Shown here piece after piece: positions 26,573 through 35,476 of a stretch of DNA of 64,000 nt. The position numbers and the translations under genes were made by a program. Each line of letters begins with the position of its first letter. The stretch's first letter is position 1. The stretch is taken from assembly GCA_910579745.1 (NCBI GenBank), contig CAJTVH010000012.1, forward strand, positions 6,102-70,101. The letters run 5' to 3'. The notes under the pieces were generated by a model. The model was not told the origin of the DNA, did not search any database, and saw nothing but the letters and a program-made list of their open reading frames with translations. This stretch comes from an uncultured Clostridia bacterium. Its GTDB lineage: Bacteria > Bacillota > Clostridia > Lachnospirales > CAG-274.

Positions 26573-28063
26573 ATGGAATTGACGAAACTGCTTTTTAACA
26601 ATTTAACGGTTTCAGGGAATAATATGAAAACCGCTTTTGACGGTTCCGCTAAAACGGAGAATAAATTTGAGAATTATTTGAGCGACGCTTCATCGAAGAA
26701 GAATACGGATAAAGTTTCTTCTAAAAATAACAGTAAAAATAATGTTTCAAAAAATGACGTTAAAAGCACTGATAAAACTGTTAAAGACGCTGATAAAAAG
26801 GTTGAGGAAAAAGCGGGCGAAGAGAACACCGCCGAAGAGAACACTGTCGATGAGAACACCGCCGATGTTTCTAACGATAAAAAGGTTGGGGACGGCAAAG
26901 AGGTCACGGATTCCGATGAAAAGGAAAATATTGTTTCTGAAAAGGAAGCGGAATTGCGGGAAAAAATCGCTGAGCTTCTGGGAGTTGAGGCGGATGAGGT
27001 CAAGAATGTTCTTGAACAGCTTGGCATAAGTGTTTTTGAGCTTAATAATCCTCAAAAGCTTCTTGACTTTTTACAGAAGGTGTTTCAAGCTGATATACCG
27101 TCAGATCTTTTGCTTATTGATGGTATAAAAGATATGATGGTTCAGGTTAAACAAGTTGTTGAGGAAGAAAACGTTGACTTTGACAATCTAATTCAAAATT
27201 TCCTTGATAATCGGACAGGGCAGGAGAAAGAAGAAAATTTGACGGAGGAAAATAATGTTTTAAATTCAAAAGAAACGGATATTGTTTCCGAAGTTAATGA
27301 AAATGTTTCTGATATAGAGGAACAAGGCGTTAAACAAGGTGTAGTTTCAAATGACAAAGAAAACGCTTCTTCTCGTGATAAGGAGAAGAATGAGCTTTCA
27401 GAGGTTAACACCAAGAATGTTCAGACGGAAGAAATTACGCCCATTAAAACTAATGAAAGTATGAATATGCAGAATGGTTTTAGTCAACAGGGTTTTCAAA
27501 ACAACAATATGAGCTTTGAGAACAACTCTAATCTTAACAACGTAAATGGAATTAACGCCACAGCTTTTGATAATATTAATAAAGCGTTTAGTCAGGTTAT
27601 TTCTAAAAATCAGACTATGAGAAACGTTAATACCGCAGATGTTATTAATCAAATTATTGATAAATTTAAAGCGGGAATTGTTAAAGAAAATGTGACTCAG
27701 ATTAAAATTACTTTAAAACCTGATTATCTTGGTGATGTGGCCCTTAAAATTGTCAGTGAGAATGGAATTGTTTCGGCACAGTTTACCGCGGAAAATCAAA
27801 AAGTTAAAGAAATAATTGAGGCTAATTTTAATAATCTTAAAAATATGCTTGATGAACAAGGCGTTCAAGTTGCCGCTTTATCTGTTTCTGTAGGAGGGGA
27901 GGATTCCGAGAACGAGGGGCGACGCTTCGAGTTTGAGCAATCAAAATCCTCTAAGAGAATAAGTGATATTATCAATAATTCCGATGAGGAGGCAGAGGAG
28001 GAAAGTGCCAGCTATATTGACGAGGGCGATGTTCTTCAGACAAGTGTAAATTACACAGCTTAA
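26573..28063 (+). CDS. fliK: Flagellar hook-length control protein FliK
   Basis: FliK measures hook length and switches export specificity. The 496-residue protein has a long, low-complexity, acidic and asparagine-rich N-terminal part and a conserved C-terminal domain at about 360-450 with 'VTQIKITLKPDYLGDVALKI' and 'LKNMLDEQGVQVAALSVSVGG'. The ribosome binding site is AAGGAGGTG. Repeats such as 'AEENTVDENTAD' near residues 85-100 look like recent slippage. Confidence 0.93.
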   Translation: MELTKLLFNNLTVSGNNMKTAFDGSAKTENKFENYLSDASSKKNTDKVSSKNNSKNNVSKNDVKSTDKTVKDADKKVEEKAGEENTAEENTVDENTADVSNDKKVGDGKEVTDSDEKENIVSEKEAELREKIAELLGVEADEVKNVLEQLGISVFELNNPQKLLDFLQKVFQADIPSDLLLIDGIKDMMVQVKQVVEEENVDFDNLIQNFLDNRTGQEKEENLTEENNVLNSKETDIVSEVNENVSDIEEQGVKQGVVSNDKENASSRDKEKNELSEVNTKNVQTEEITPIKTNESMNMQNGFSQQGFQNNNMSFENNSNLNNVNGINATAFDNINKAFSQVISKNQTMRNVNTADVINQIIDKFKAGIVKENVTQIKITLKPDYLGDVALKIVSENGIVSAQFTAENQKVKEIIEANFNNLKNMLDEQGVQVAALSVSVGGEDSENEGRRFEFEQSKSSKRISDIINNSDEEAEEESASYIDEGDVLQTSVNYTA

Positions 28064-28077
28064 AGGAGGTTATACAC

Positions 28078-29049
28078 ATGGCTAATACCAACAGTGTTAA
28101 TAACGATTCACTTTTTTATGATATTGAGGCGAATAAAAATTCCGCCCAAAAAACAAGAACAGTTAAGAACGGTTCGGATTTGGATAAAGACGCTTTTCTG
28201 AGGCTACTTGTTACTCAGCTTCAGTACCAAGACCCGCTTGACCCTATGGACAATACGGAATTTGTTTCTCAGATGGCGCAGTTTACGGCTCTTGAGCAAA
28301 TGAATAATCTTAATAACACAATGACAAACAGTCAGGCTTACAGTATGATAGGAAGAACTGTTTACGCTCAGATTTATAATGAGAAAACCAATAAGTATGA
28401 GGAAATCGCCGGTACGGTTGACTCAATTACTATTAAAAAATCAGGAGCTTACCTTAATATTGGTGATAAGGAAGTCGCTTATGACGATGTAAAAGAGGTC
28501 TATTCTACCGACGTTAATACAAGCATTGACAGGAACCTCGTTGTTTCTCAAGCTTTAGCTCTTGTCGGAAAATCAATTCAGGCTATTACTTTTGATGATA
28601 AGCTCAAGCCTAAAGATTTTGTCGAGGGTAAAGTAGATTATGTTAAGTTTATTAATAATACGCCTGTTTTAAGCGTTGGGGGAAAAGACGTATATACGAA
28701 CGAGGTTGTTTCTGTTTCAGACGATATGCTTCTTAAAGGACAAAATATATCCGCCGTGATATTTGACGCGGCTAATAAAAAGGATATTGAGGTTTCCGGA
28801 CCTATAACAGATGTTTCTATTGCTGGCGAGTCTCTTTATTTAACTGTTGACGGAAAGAAAGTTGAGATTAACGATATAAGTTCTGTTTTAAATTCTCTTT
28901 CTTATATAGGAAAAGATATTAACTGCAGTTATAAAGAAGGTGACAAGACGATTAACGTTTCAGGTAAAGTTGAGTCTGTTATAGTAAGAAATAAACAATG
29001 TTTCCTTGTAGTTGGAGAGAACGAGGTTCCTCTTTCTAAAGTTAAATAA
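28078..29049 (+). CDS. flgD: Flagellar hook assembly protein FlgD
   Basis: FlgD is the scaffold that caps the growing hook. The N-terminal motif 'LDKDAFLRLLVTQLQYQDPLDPMDNTEFVSQMAQFTALEQM' at about residues 38-80 is diagnostic (shown here in overlapping parts: 'FLRLLVTQLQYQDPLDPMDN', 'TEFVSQMAQFTALEQM'). The 323 residues are longer than the roughly 140-220 of many relatives; the extra C-terminal part carries repeated 'GKSIQA/GKDINC' beta segments that look like three copies of one domain. It starts after AAAGGAGG. Confidence 0.95.
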   Translation: MANTNSVNNDSLFYDIEANKNSAQKTRTVKNGSDLDKDAFLRLLVTQLQYQDPLDPMDNTEFVSQMAQFTALEQMNNLNNTMTNSQAYSMIGRTVYAQIYNEKTNKYEEIAGTVDSITIKKSGAYLNIGDKEVAYDDVKEVYSTDVNTSIDRNLVVSQALALVGKSIQAITFDDKLKPKDFVEGKVDYVKFINNTPVLSVGGKDVYTNEVVSVSDDMLLKGQNISAVIFDAANKKDIEVSGPITDVSIAGESLYLTVDGKKVEINDISSVLNSLSYIGKDINCSYKEGDKTINVSGKVESVIVRNKQCFLVVGENEVPLSKVK

Positions 29050-29157
29050 ATTAACCTATTATTTTAATTTAGGATATAAAAGATTAAAAAGTAATTTTTT
29101 ATTGATTTGATGTTTATTTTATAAAATTTTAACAAACAGATAGAGTGGTGATTTTTA

Positions 29158-29532
29158 ATGCGTATATATAATAATAATATTATATTGCCTGAAAGTATCA
29201 AAACTAAAACTCAAAAAAGTTCTGAGAATTTAAGCGGGGCAAATTCTTTTCAAAATATATTTAATAACAAACTTGATGAAAATACGTCAGTTCATTTTTC
29301 TAAGCACGCTTCAATGAGGCTTAACGACAGAAATGTCTCTCTTTCCTCTGAGCAGATTAAAAGAGTTGAAAGCGGAATTAATAAAGCCTCTCAAAAAGGC
29401 ATTAATGATTCACTTGTTTTGGTAGATGACATCGCTTTAGTTGTTAATGTTAAAAACAAGGTTGTTATAACAGCTATGGATAGTAAAAATGACGGTATAT
29501 TTACAAATATTGACGGCGCCGTTATTGTTTAG
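29158..29532 (+). CDS. Flagellar operon protein, TIGR02530 family
   Basis: This 124-residue protein matches the small conserved family found between flgD and flgE in many Clostridia and Bacilli. The conserved part is 'FSKHASMRLNDRNVSLSSEQ', 'RVESGINKASQKGINDSLVL' and 'ALVVNVKNKVVITAMD'. The function is not known; the position suggests a role in hook export or assembly. The ATG follows GAGTGGTG. Confidence 0.88.
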   Translation: MRIYNNNIILPESIKTKTQKSSENLSGANSFQNIFNNKLDENTSVHFSKHASMRLNDRNVSLSSEQIKRVESGINKASQKGINDSLVLVDDIALVVNVKNKVVITAMDSKNDGIFTNIDGAVIV

Positions 29533-29614
29533 CCGGACCTTTTTTAGGAGGCTAAGCTGTTTTTGAATGACTGATAAAATAGCTTACGGCGCAATTTTAA
29601 GGAGGTAATTTATT

Positions 29615-30907
29615 ATGATGAGATCATTATTCTCGGGCGTTTCTGGTCTGAGGATTCATCAAACAAAAATGGATGTTATAGGTAATAATATTTCAAATGT
29701 TAACACGGTTGGTTTTAAAAGGTCCACTACCGTTTTTATGGATGTTATTAATCAAACTTTAAGCGGGGCCACAGCCGCGAGCGACACTACAGGGAAAGGC
29801 GGTACTAACCCTACGCAAGTCGGTCTCGGTTCTAACGTTTCAGCTATTAACACAGTTATGACGGGGGGCTCAACAGAAAGAACAGATAACCCTAATGACG
29901 TTATGATTTCAGGAGATTCATTCTTTATCGTGAGCGACGCTACTGGATATTATTTCACAAGGGCCGGCGCTTTTCAAGTAGATGATGACGGAAATCTTAC
30001 GGACTCAAACGGTATGAGTGTATGCGGATGGAACACAAACTCAGACGATGAGATTGTTCAGACAAAGGTAGCTCCTCTTAATCTTTATGAGGGCACAAAG
30101 TCTTACCTTAAGCCAACAATGACAGATTCTATTATTTTCAGCGGAAACTATAACGCCGAAAAAAACCCTGTGGCTGAAACTACAGTTCCTTTTTATGACA
30201 GTATAGGAAACAGGTATGTTGTTACCGCTACTTCCACATATGACCCAGCTCAACAACAGTGGACAATTAAGCTCGGTACAACGGCTACTGTAAACGGGAA
30301 TGAAAAAAATAAAGTTGAGTTAGAGTTTGGTACGGATACTTTTACTTTAAAGTTTGATAAGGATGGTACTTTGTTGGAAAATGAGGCGGGAAATGAGCTG
30401 ACACCAAATACTACAGTTAATTTCGCCGGCGACGCGCCTTACAATTCAACTTTTTCAGAAAACGGTCTTACTCTTGATTTCAGCGGTCTTACTCAATTCG
30501 CTACAGGCTCTAATGTAACGGCGACCAATAAAAATGGTTATGAGGCGGGCTCTCTTAAAGGATTTTCAATTGGCGGAGACGGTATTATCACAGGAAATTA
30601 TACTAATGGACTCTCAAAAACCCTTGGTCAAATAGCTGTCGCTGATTTCGCAAATCCTTCCGGTCTTGAGAAAGTGGGAAGCAATTTATATTCGGCGACA
30701 ACAAACTCAGGTGATTTTGACGGAATAGGTATGGAAGTAGGCGCAAGCGGAGGCTCTCTTATCGGAGGCGCTCTTGAGATGTCTAATGTTGACCTTTCTT
30801 ATGAGTTTACGCAAATGATTACCACTCAGAGAGGTTTCCAGGCAAACTCAAGAATTATAACGACTTCAGACGAAATGCTCCAAGAATTGGTTAATCTTAA
30901 ACGATAA
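29615..30907 (+). CDS. flgE: Flagellar hook protein FlgE
   Basis: FlgE builds the flagellar hook. The 430-residue protein has the N-terminal 'MRSLFSGVSGLRIHQTKMDVIGNNISNVNTVGFK' (in parts: 'SLFSGVSGLRIHQTKMDVIG', 'NNISNVNTVGFK') and the C-terminal 'NVDLSYEFTQMITTQRGFQA' and 'SRIITTSDEMLQELVNLKR', the two ends that form the coiled rod-hook core. The start may be either of two adjacent ATGs after AAGGAGGTAA. It is the last gene of the first flagellar block; a new promoter follows. Confidence 0.97.
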   Translation: MMRSLFSGVSGLRIHQTKMDVIGNNISNVNTVGFKRSTTVFMDVINQTLSGATAASDTTGKGGTNPTQVGLGSNVSAINTVMTGGSTERTDNPNDVMISGDSFFIVSDATGYYFTRAGAFQVDDDGNLTDSNGMSVCGWNTNSDDEIVQTKVAPLNLYEGTKSYLKPTMTDSIIFSGNYNAEKNPVAETTVPFYDSIGNRYVVTATSTYDPAQQQWTIKLGTTATVNGNEKNKVELEFGTDTFTLKFDKDGTLLENEAGNELTPNTTVNFAGDAPYNSTFSENGLTLDFSGLTQFATGSNVTATNKNGYEAGSLKGFSIGGDGIITGNYTNGLSKTLGQIAVADFANPSGLEKVGSNLYSATTNSGDFDGIGMEVGASGGSLIGGALEMSNVDLSYEFTQMITTQRGFQANSRIITTSDEMLQELVNLKR

Positions 30908-31156
30908 TTATTTTTAATGCTTTGATTTAAAAATTTTGAGTAAAAGCCTTGAGGATTTGTTTTAAACTTTTATTTCTTTGGATAGCGTCTAAAAAAGCTC
31001 TCGGCTTAATCAGTCGATTAAAGGAAAGCGAAAAGTAAGAGGATTAAGGCTAAATCCTCAAGGTATTAAACATAAAAAACAAGTTGAGATTCTAATTATC
31101 ATATTTATTGAAATAATATCAAGATTTCTGAAATTTTAGTTGATGTTAAATTTTTT
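30908..31156. other. Spacer after flgE with a long-range inverted repeat
   Basis: No gene is supported. Perfect 12-base arms CCTTGAGGATTT (30947-30958) and AAATCCTCAAGG (31052-31063) enclose about 93 bases with a smaller TTAATC/GATTAA hairpin inside. There is no T-run after either arm, so it is not a standard terminator. It could fold in a transcript reading through from flgE. Confidence 0.45.
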
Positions 31157-31186
31157 TTGACAAAGGTATATAAAATTAGTTATAAT
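31157..31186 (+). promoter_or_regulatory. Strong sigma-A promoter for flbD-motAB-fliL
   Basis: TTGACA at 31157-31162 and TATAAT at 31181-31186 are perfect consensus hexamers with an 18-base spacer, 52 bases before the flbD start. This makes the second flagellar block independently transcribable. Confidence 0.82.
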
Positions 31187-31237
31187 GTAAAGAGGTAATT
31201 CGCAGAAAAATATTTTATACTTATGGAGGAGTATTGC

Positions 31238-31420
31238 ATGATTGTTGTTACAAAGCTAAACGATAAAGAGCTGTATATAAACAGCGACTATATTGAATGT
31301 ATTGAGGCGACGCCAGACACGACAATAACAATGACTACCGGACGCAAAATTATCGTTAAGGAGTCTATTGATGATATTATAGATAAAATTGTAGATTATA
31401 AAAGAAAAATATATCGCTAA
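31238..31420 (+). CDS. flbD: Swarming motility protein SwrD / FlbD
   Basis: This is a 60-residue protein of the FlbD/SwrD family, 'MIVVTKLNDKELYINSDYIE' followed by 'TITMTTGRKIIVKES'. In Bacillus SwrD raises motor torque and swarming. I start at 31238 after GGAGGAG; the ATG at 31223 overlaps that ribosome binding site. It stands directly before motA, in keeping with a role in stator function. Confidence 0.9.
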   Translation: MIVVTKLNDKELYINSDYIECIEATPDTTITMTTGRKIIVKESIDDIIDKIVDYKRKIYR

Positions 31421-31444
31421 TCTTATGGAAAGGGGTAACTAAGT

Positions 31445-32257
31445 ATGGAATTAGGCGTTATTATTGGATTTTGCTCCGGCTGGGTATTTATTATTTTATC
31501 AATACTTTTAAATGCTGATATGGATTTCGGAGCGGTAATGAATTTTGTTGATCCGCCTTCCGTTATGATTACACTAGGCGGTACCGTAGCGGCGACTTTG
31601 GTCGCTCAGCCGCTTCCCAAAGTTATTACCGCGTTTAAAGCTGTTAAAAATATTCTCAAACCAAGTAAATTAGATCCTGTTGACGCTATAGCGAAGATTG
31701 TTGAGCTTGCGGGGCTTGCCAGAAAAGAAGGTATTCTCGCTCTTGAGGACGCTTCAAGCGCTATGGAGGACGAGTTTTTACAAAAGGGTGTTATGCTTGT
31801 TGTAGACGGTACTGACCCGGAGCTTGTGAGAAGTATCTTAGAAACAGAGCTCGCGTACATAGAAGGAAGACATAGGGATGTTCAAGGAGTTTGGGAGTTT
31901 ATCGCTTCCATGGGTCCGGCGTGGGGTATGATTGGTACCCTTATCGGTCTTGTTATGATGCTTCAGACAATGAGCGACCCATCAACAATCGGTACGAGTA
32001 TGGCGGTCGCTATTATTACGACATTTTATGGTTCTCTTGTAGCGAACTTTATATCAACGCCTATCGCCACTAAAATGAAATCTTACAGCAGTGACGAGAT
32101 GCTCATGAAGGAGGTTTTAATTGAGGGAATTTTATCAATTCAAGCGGGTGAAAACCCTCGTATTATTGAGGAAAAGCTTAAAGCATTCTTATCGCCTACG
32201 TTGAGAAAGAGCGTCGGTGAGGAAAAAAATAATGACGCGCAGGCTGGTGATGAATAA
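31445..32257 (+). CDS. motA: Flagellar motor stator protein MotA
   Basis: MotA is the proton or sodium channel subunit that pushes on FliG. The 270 residues have four membrane helices (about 3-22, 35-52, 150-170 and 180-200), a cytoplasmic loop starting 'ARKEGILALEDASS', and 'MGPAWGMIGTLIGLVMMLQTMSDP' in the third helix region. Its TAATG stop overlaps the motB start by one base, a common arrangement for this pair. Confidence 0.97.
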   Translation: MELGVIIGFCSGWVFIILSILLNADMDFGAVMNFVDPPSVMITLGGTVAATLVAQPLPKVITAFKAVKNILKPSKLDPVDAIAKIVELAGLARKEGILALEDASSAMEDEFLQKGVMLVVDGTDPELVRSILETELAYIEGRHRDVQGVWEFIASMGPAWGMIGTLIGLVMMLQTMSDPSTIGTSMAVAIITTFYGSLVANFISTPIATKMKSYSSDEMLMKEVLIEGILSIQAGENPRIIEEKLKAFLSPTLRKSVGEEKNNDAQAGDE

Positions 32258-33021
32258 TGGCTAAAAGAAAAGAACCAGAAGTAAAAAAGGGCCTTGACGA
32301 ATGGATGGGTACATACGGCGACATGGTTACGCTTTTGCTTTGTTTCTTCGTTTTGCTTTTTTCAATGGCTACTATCGACGCGGCGAAGTTCGCTCAAGTC
32401 GCCGCATCATTTTCTTCAGTGAATAGGATAACGATAATGGAGTCGGCGAGCAGTTCTATTCTTGAGTCTCTGGGAAACGGTATTGTTCAAATGCCGCAGG
32501 CGCAAGGCGAGGCAAGCGAGGATAATGAGGAAAAGGATAAAGCTACCGAGGAACTTGTAAAGATGGCCTCTGATTTCAAAACTTATTTTGCCCAGCAAAA
32601 TTTACAAGATAAAATAGATGTTGAACAGAACGAACAGTATATCACACTTAATTTTAAAGACGGGATTTTATTTGACAGCGGCAAAGCGGAGCTTAAAGCG
32701 GAAGCTTTAGGAGCTTTGGATATTGTTTCAAACGAGCTGGCTAAATATCCTGAAAACAACGTTAAAATAGAAGGGCACGCGGACAATATGCCCATTAATA
32801 CTCCTAGGTATCCAAACAACTGGTATTTATCGGCGGCGAGAGCCATTTCTGTCGCTATGTATTTCACAGAGACTAAAGGATTTTCTCCAGAGCGAATATC
32901 AGCGGAGGGTTATGGCGAGTTCAGACCGAGAGTTCCTAACGATACACCTGAAAATCGTTCTATTAACCGAAGAGTTGAAATAAAAATATTAAGCAAATAT
33001 CAACCTAACGAAGATAATTAA
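32257..33021 (+). CDS. motB: Flagellar motor stator protein MotB
   Basis: MotB anchors the stator to peptidoglycan and carries the ion-binding aspartate. The 254-residue protein has D22 at the start of its membrane helix ('TYGDMVTLLLCFFVLLFSMA') and a C-terminal OmpA-like domain ('ILFDSGKAELKAEAL', 'VKIEGHADNMPI', 'NWYLSAARAISV', 'NRSINRRVEIKI'). Translation is coupled to motA by a one-base overlap. Confidence 0.97.
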   Translation: MAKRKEPEVKKGLDEWMGTYGDMVTLLLCFFVLLFSMATIDAAKFAQVAASFSSVNRITIMESASSSILESLGNGIVQMPQAQGEASEDNEEKDKATEELVKMASDFKTYFAQQNLQDKIDVEQNEQYITLNFKDGILFDSGKAELKAEALGALDIVSNELAKYPENNVKIEGHADNMPINTPRYPNNWYLSAARAISVAMYFTETKGFSPERISAEGYGEFRPRVPNDTPENRSINRRVEIKILSKYQPNEDN

Positions 33022-33053
33022 ATACATTCTTGATTGGAAGGCAGGGATTAAAA

Positions 33054-33533
33054 TTGGAAAAAAATAAAATGATGCTTATTGTTATTATTGTTTTGCTTGT
33101 TTTACTTCTTGGAGCTATAGCTTTCGGCGGTTATTGGATTGTTACCAATTTAGGCGGAGACGAGAGTGAGACCGTGGAGGAAGTCGTTGAGGAAGAAGAT
33201 AAAAGCTTAAATACTCTTATTCCTATAGGTGATTCTATTTATACAAATCTTTTAGTCGGTGAGGACAAAAAAGAACATCTTGTTAAAATCAATTTAAGTC
33301 TTGACGTAAAAGGCGGTGAGGATGAAAGTGAAGCCACCGTTATGGAGATTAATAACAGACTTATTGTTGTAAGAGATATAATGAATAATGTATTGAGAAA
33401 GAAAACTTTTGAGGAATTGAAAAAAAACGATGGACTTGAAAGCCTTAAAGATGAGATTTTGGATAAACTTAGAAAAGAGTTTAATACAAATCTGATTTCA
33501 AGAGTATTAATAGATGAGTTTTTATTACAGTAA
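33054..33533 (+). CDS. fliL: Flagellar basal body-associated protein FliL
   Basis: FliL sits with the stator and supports torque at high load. I start at the TTG at 33054, six bases after GCAGGGA, giving 159 residues ('MEKNKMMLIV...'); a TTG at 33030 is possible but poorly placed. One membrane helix (about residues 6-30) precedes an acidic linker and the conserved domain with 'VKINLSLDVKGG', 'VVRDIMNNVLRKKTFEEL' and the C-terminal 'NLISRVLIDEFLLQ'. Two decayed copies of this gene follow in tandem before fliM. Confidence 0.94.
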   Translation: MEKNKMMLIVIIVLLVLLLGAIAFGGYWIVTNLGGDESETVEEVVEEEDKSLNTLIPIGDSIYTNLLVGEDKKEHLVKINLSLDVKGGEDESEATVMEINNRLIVVRDIMNNVLRKKTFEELKKNDGLESLKDEILDKLRKEFNTNLISRVLIDEFLLQ

Positions 33534-33559
33534 TTTTATAAAAATCTTAAGAATGTTTA

Positions 33560-33983
33560 TTTTGGGTACATAGCCACTGATGTTAGTAATTTATAATGTT
33601 ACGGATGATTTGAATAATGATATAGTTATCCGTTTAAGGTTATTTTGAAAGAGAATAAAAGTTTGAATACCGTTTTCCGTTGAGGTTCCTATTTAAGAGA
33701 GATTTTTATCCTAAGTTGATAAAAAAGAACATATCGTTAAATTATTGTAAGTCTTTTTGTGGAAAACGGGAATGAAAGTGAAAGTATTATCGCTCCCCTG
33801 GTATTAATACAAGGATTTCTACAGGGATATAACAAATTTTCTTTTAAGAAAAAAGACTTTTGAGAAATTAGATGGAAACACTGGGCTTTAAAATCTAAAA
33901 GATGGTATTTTGTGTAGACTCAGAGAAGAGTTTTGCGCAAGTTTGATTTCGCGTGTTTTAGTAAAGGAGTTTCTATTACAATA
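33560..33983 (+). pseudogene. Decayed second copy of fliL
   Basis: This stretch aligns collinearly with fliL at the DNA level. Matching blocks include GATAAAAAAGAACAT then CGTTAAA, GAATGAAAGTGAAAG, AAAAAAGACTTTTGAGAAATT, AGATGGTATTTTGTG-AGACTCAGAGAAGAGTTT and the end GTAAAGGAGTTTCTATTACA. Frame is broken many times by stops and indels, and the 5' third is hardly recognisable, so the left boundary is approximate. It can no longer make a FliL protein. Confidence 0.8.
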
Positions 33984-34011
33984 ATTTTTTGAGAGTTTGA
34001 GGCTTAAGTAA

Positions 34012-34450
34012 ATGAGAGATGCTATTATTATGCTTATTACATATTTTACTGTTATCGTTTTCGCTGGTTGTGGAAAGATTGACGATTTGGCTGATAATAT
34101 ATAATAAAGTGACATTGCTGGGGAAAGAGACGTTTCCAATACTATTATTTTAGCAGGCGAAGGCGAGTCTATCGCTACAAAAATTTTAGCAGGGGAAGAC
34201 CCAAAAGAGCATAGCGCTGATTTTAGATTGAGTCTTTCTGTTAAATGGTGAGGAGCGAGGAAAAGTTATTAACGGTAAAATCGACTCTATAAGAGATATG
34301 GCGAAAAGCGCCTTAGAAAATAAAACTTTTAAGGAATTGAGGAAAAATGGGTGTCTTGAAAATCTTAAAAATGAGATTTTAGAGAAATTTAAAGAAGAGG
34401 TTGGCACAAATTTAATTTCAGATGTATTAGTGGAAGAATTTTTACTATAA
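34012..34450 (+). pseudogene. Decayed third copy of fliL, 3' part well kept
   Basis: An ATG at 34012 opens 'MRDAIIMLITYFTVIVFAGC', a membrane segment in the place of the FliL helix, but two stop codons follow at about 34102. Downstream, 'KEHSADFRLSLSVKW' then a stop, and after it an open frame reads 'IDSIRDMAKSALENKTFKEL', 'GCLENLKNEILEKFKEEV' and 'TNLISDVLVEEFLL', close to the FliL C-terminus. It is much better kept than the middle copy, so it either arose later or its end stayed useful for longer. Confidence 0.85.
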
Positions 34451-34485
34451 TAATTTTTTAGAATTTAAGGCAGGTGATAAAATAA

Positions 34486-35472
34486 ATGAGTGATATTTTA
34501 TCTCAAAGCGAAATTGACGCTCTTTTGAGCGCTTTATCAAGCGGTGACGATAATGTTGTTTTAAATAACGATGTTGAGGAGAAGAAGGTTAGGACGTATA
34601 ACTTTGCCAGACCCTCAAAGTTTGGTAAAGAGCAGCTTAGAACCCTTGAGGTGATGTTTGAGAGTTTTTCAAGACTGGCATCGTCATTTTTAACCGGATA
34701 TTTAAGAACAGCGACCCAAATTGAGGTAGCTAACGCAGAGCAGGTTACTTATAATGAATTTAGTAATTCTTTGCTTAATCCGGTTGTTCTTGGTATAATA
34801 GATTTAGGAAGCCCTATTTTAAAAGGTTCGGTTATACTTGACGTATCATCTAATATAGGTTACGCCATTATTGACAGAATCCTAGGAGGGTCGGGGGATA
34901 CTCTGAAAAAGACAAGAGAGTTCACAGAAATAGAAAAAATTCTTTTAAGCAGGATTTTATCTCAGATTGTATCATATCTTGTTGAGCCGTGGGAAAATGT
35001 TTGTCATATTTCTCCAAGTCTTGAAAAGCTTGAGACAAATTCTCAGTTTGCTCAAATTATATCTCCTAACGAAATGATAGCTTTGGTAAGTTTAAGTATT
35101 AAGCTGGGAGAAGTTGAGGGACTTATAAATTTCTGTATTCCGCATCTTGTTATTGAGCCTATTATGGATAAACTTAATACCAAGCATTGGTTCTCAAGTC
35201 AAGAGGACGAGGATTTAAGCGTATACAGAAGTAAAGTTGAAGTTGGTCTTGAGGAGACCAAAATTCCTGTTTCAGTAGTAGTTGGAAGGACAAATATTAC
35301 AGTTGATGAATTTATTGATTTGCAGGTAGGCGACGTTATTACTTTAGACTCTTTTGTTAATTCTGACTTTAGCGTTATGATAGGAAATTTATTGAAATTT
35401 TACGCAAAACCCGGTATCAGCAGGGGGAAAAATGCTGTGCAGATTACATCTTTAGTAGGAAAGGAGGAGTAG
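34486..35472 (+). CDS. fliM: Flagellar motor switch protein FliM
   Basis: FliM is the switch protein that receives phospho-CheY. The 328 residues begin with the CheY-binding peptide 'MSDILSQSEIDALLSAL', continue with a CheC-like domain ('YNFARPSKFGKEQLRTLEVMFESF', here in overlapping parts, and 'IDRILGGSGDTLKKTREFTEIE') and end with a SpoA domain ('LQVGDVITLDSFVNS'). It follows AAGGCAGGTGAT and lies 36 bases after the third, decayed fliL copy. Confidence 0.97.
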   Translation: MSDILSQSEIDALLSALSSGDDNVVLNNDVEEKKVRTYNFARPSKFGKEQLRTLEVMFESFSRLASSFLTGYLRTATQIEVANAEQVTYNEFSNSLLNPVVLGIIDLGSPILKGSVILDVSSNIGYAIIDRILGGSGDTLKKTREFTEIEKILLSRILSQIVSYLVEPWENVCHISPSLEKLETNSQFAQIISPNEMIALVSLSIKLGEVEGLINFCIPHLVIEPIMDKLNTKHWFSSQEDEDLSVYRSKVEVGLEETKIPVSVVVGRTNITVDEFIDLQVGDVITLDSFVNSDFSVMIGNLLKFYAKPGISRGKNAVQITSLVGKEE

Positions 35473-35476
35473 CTTT

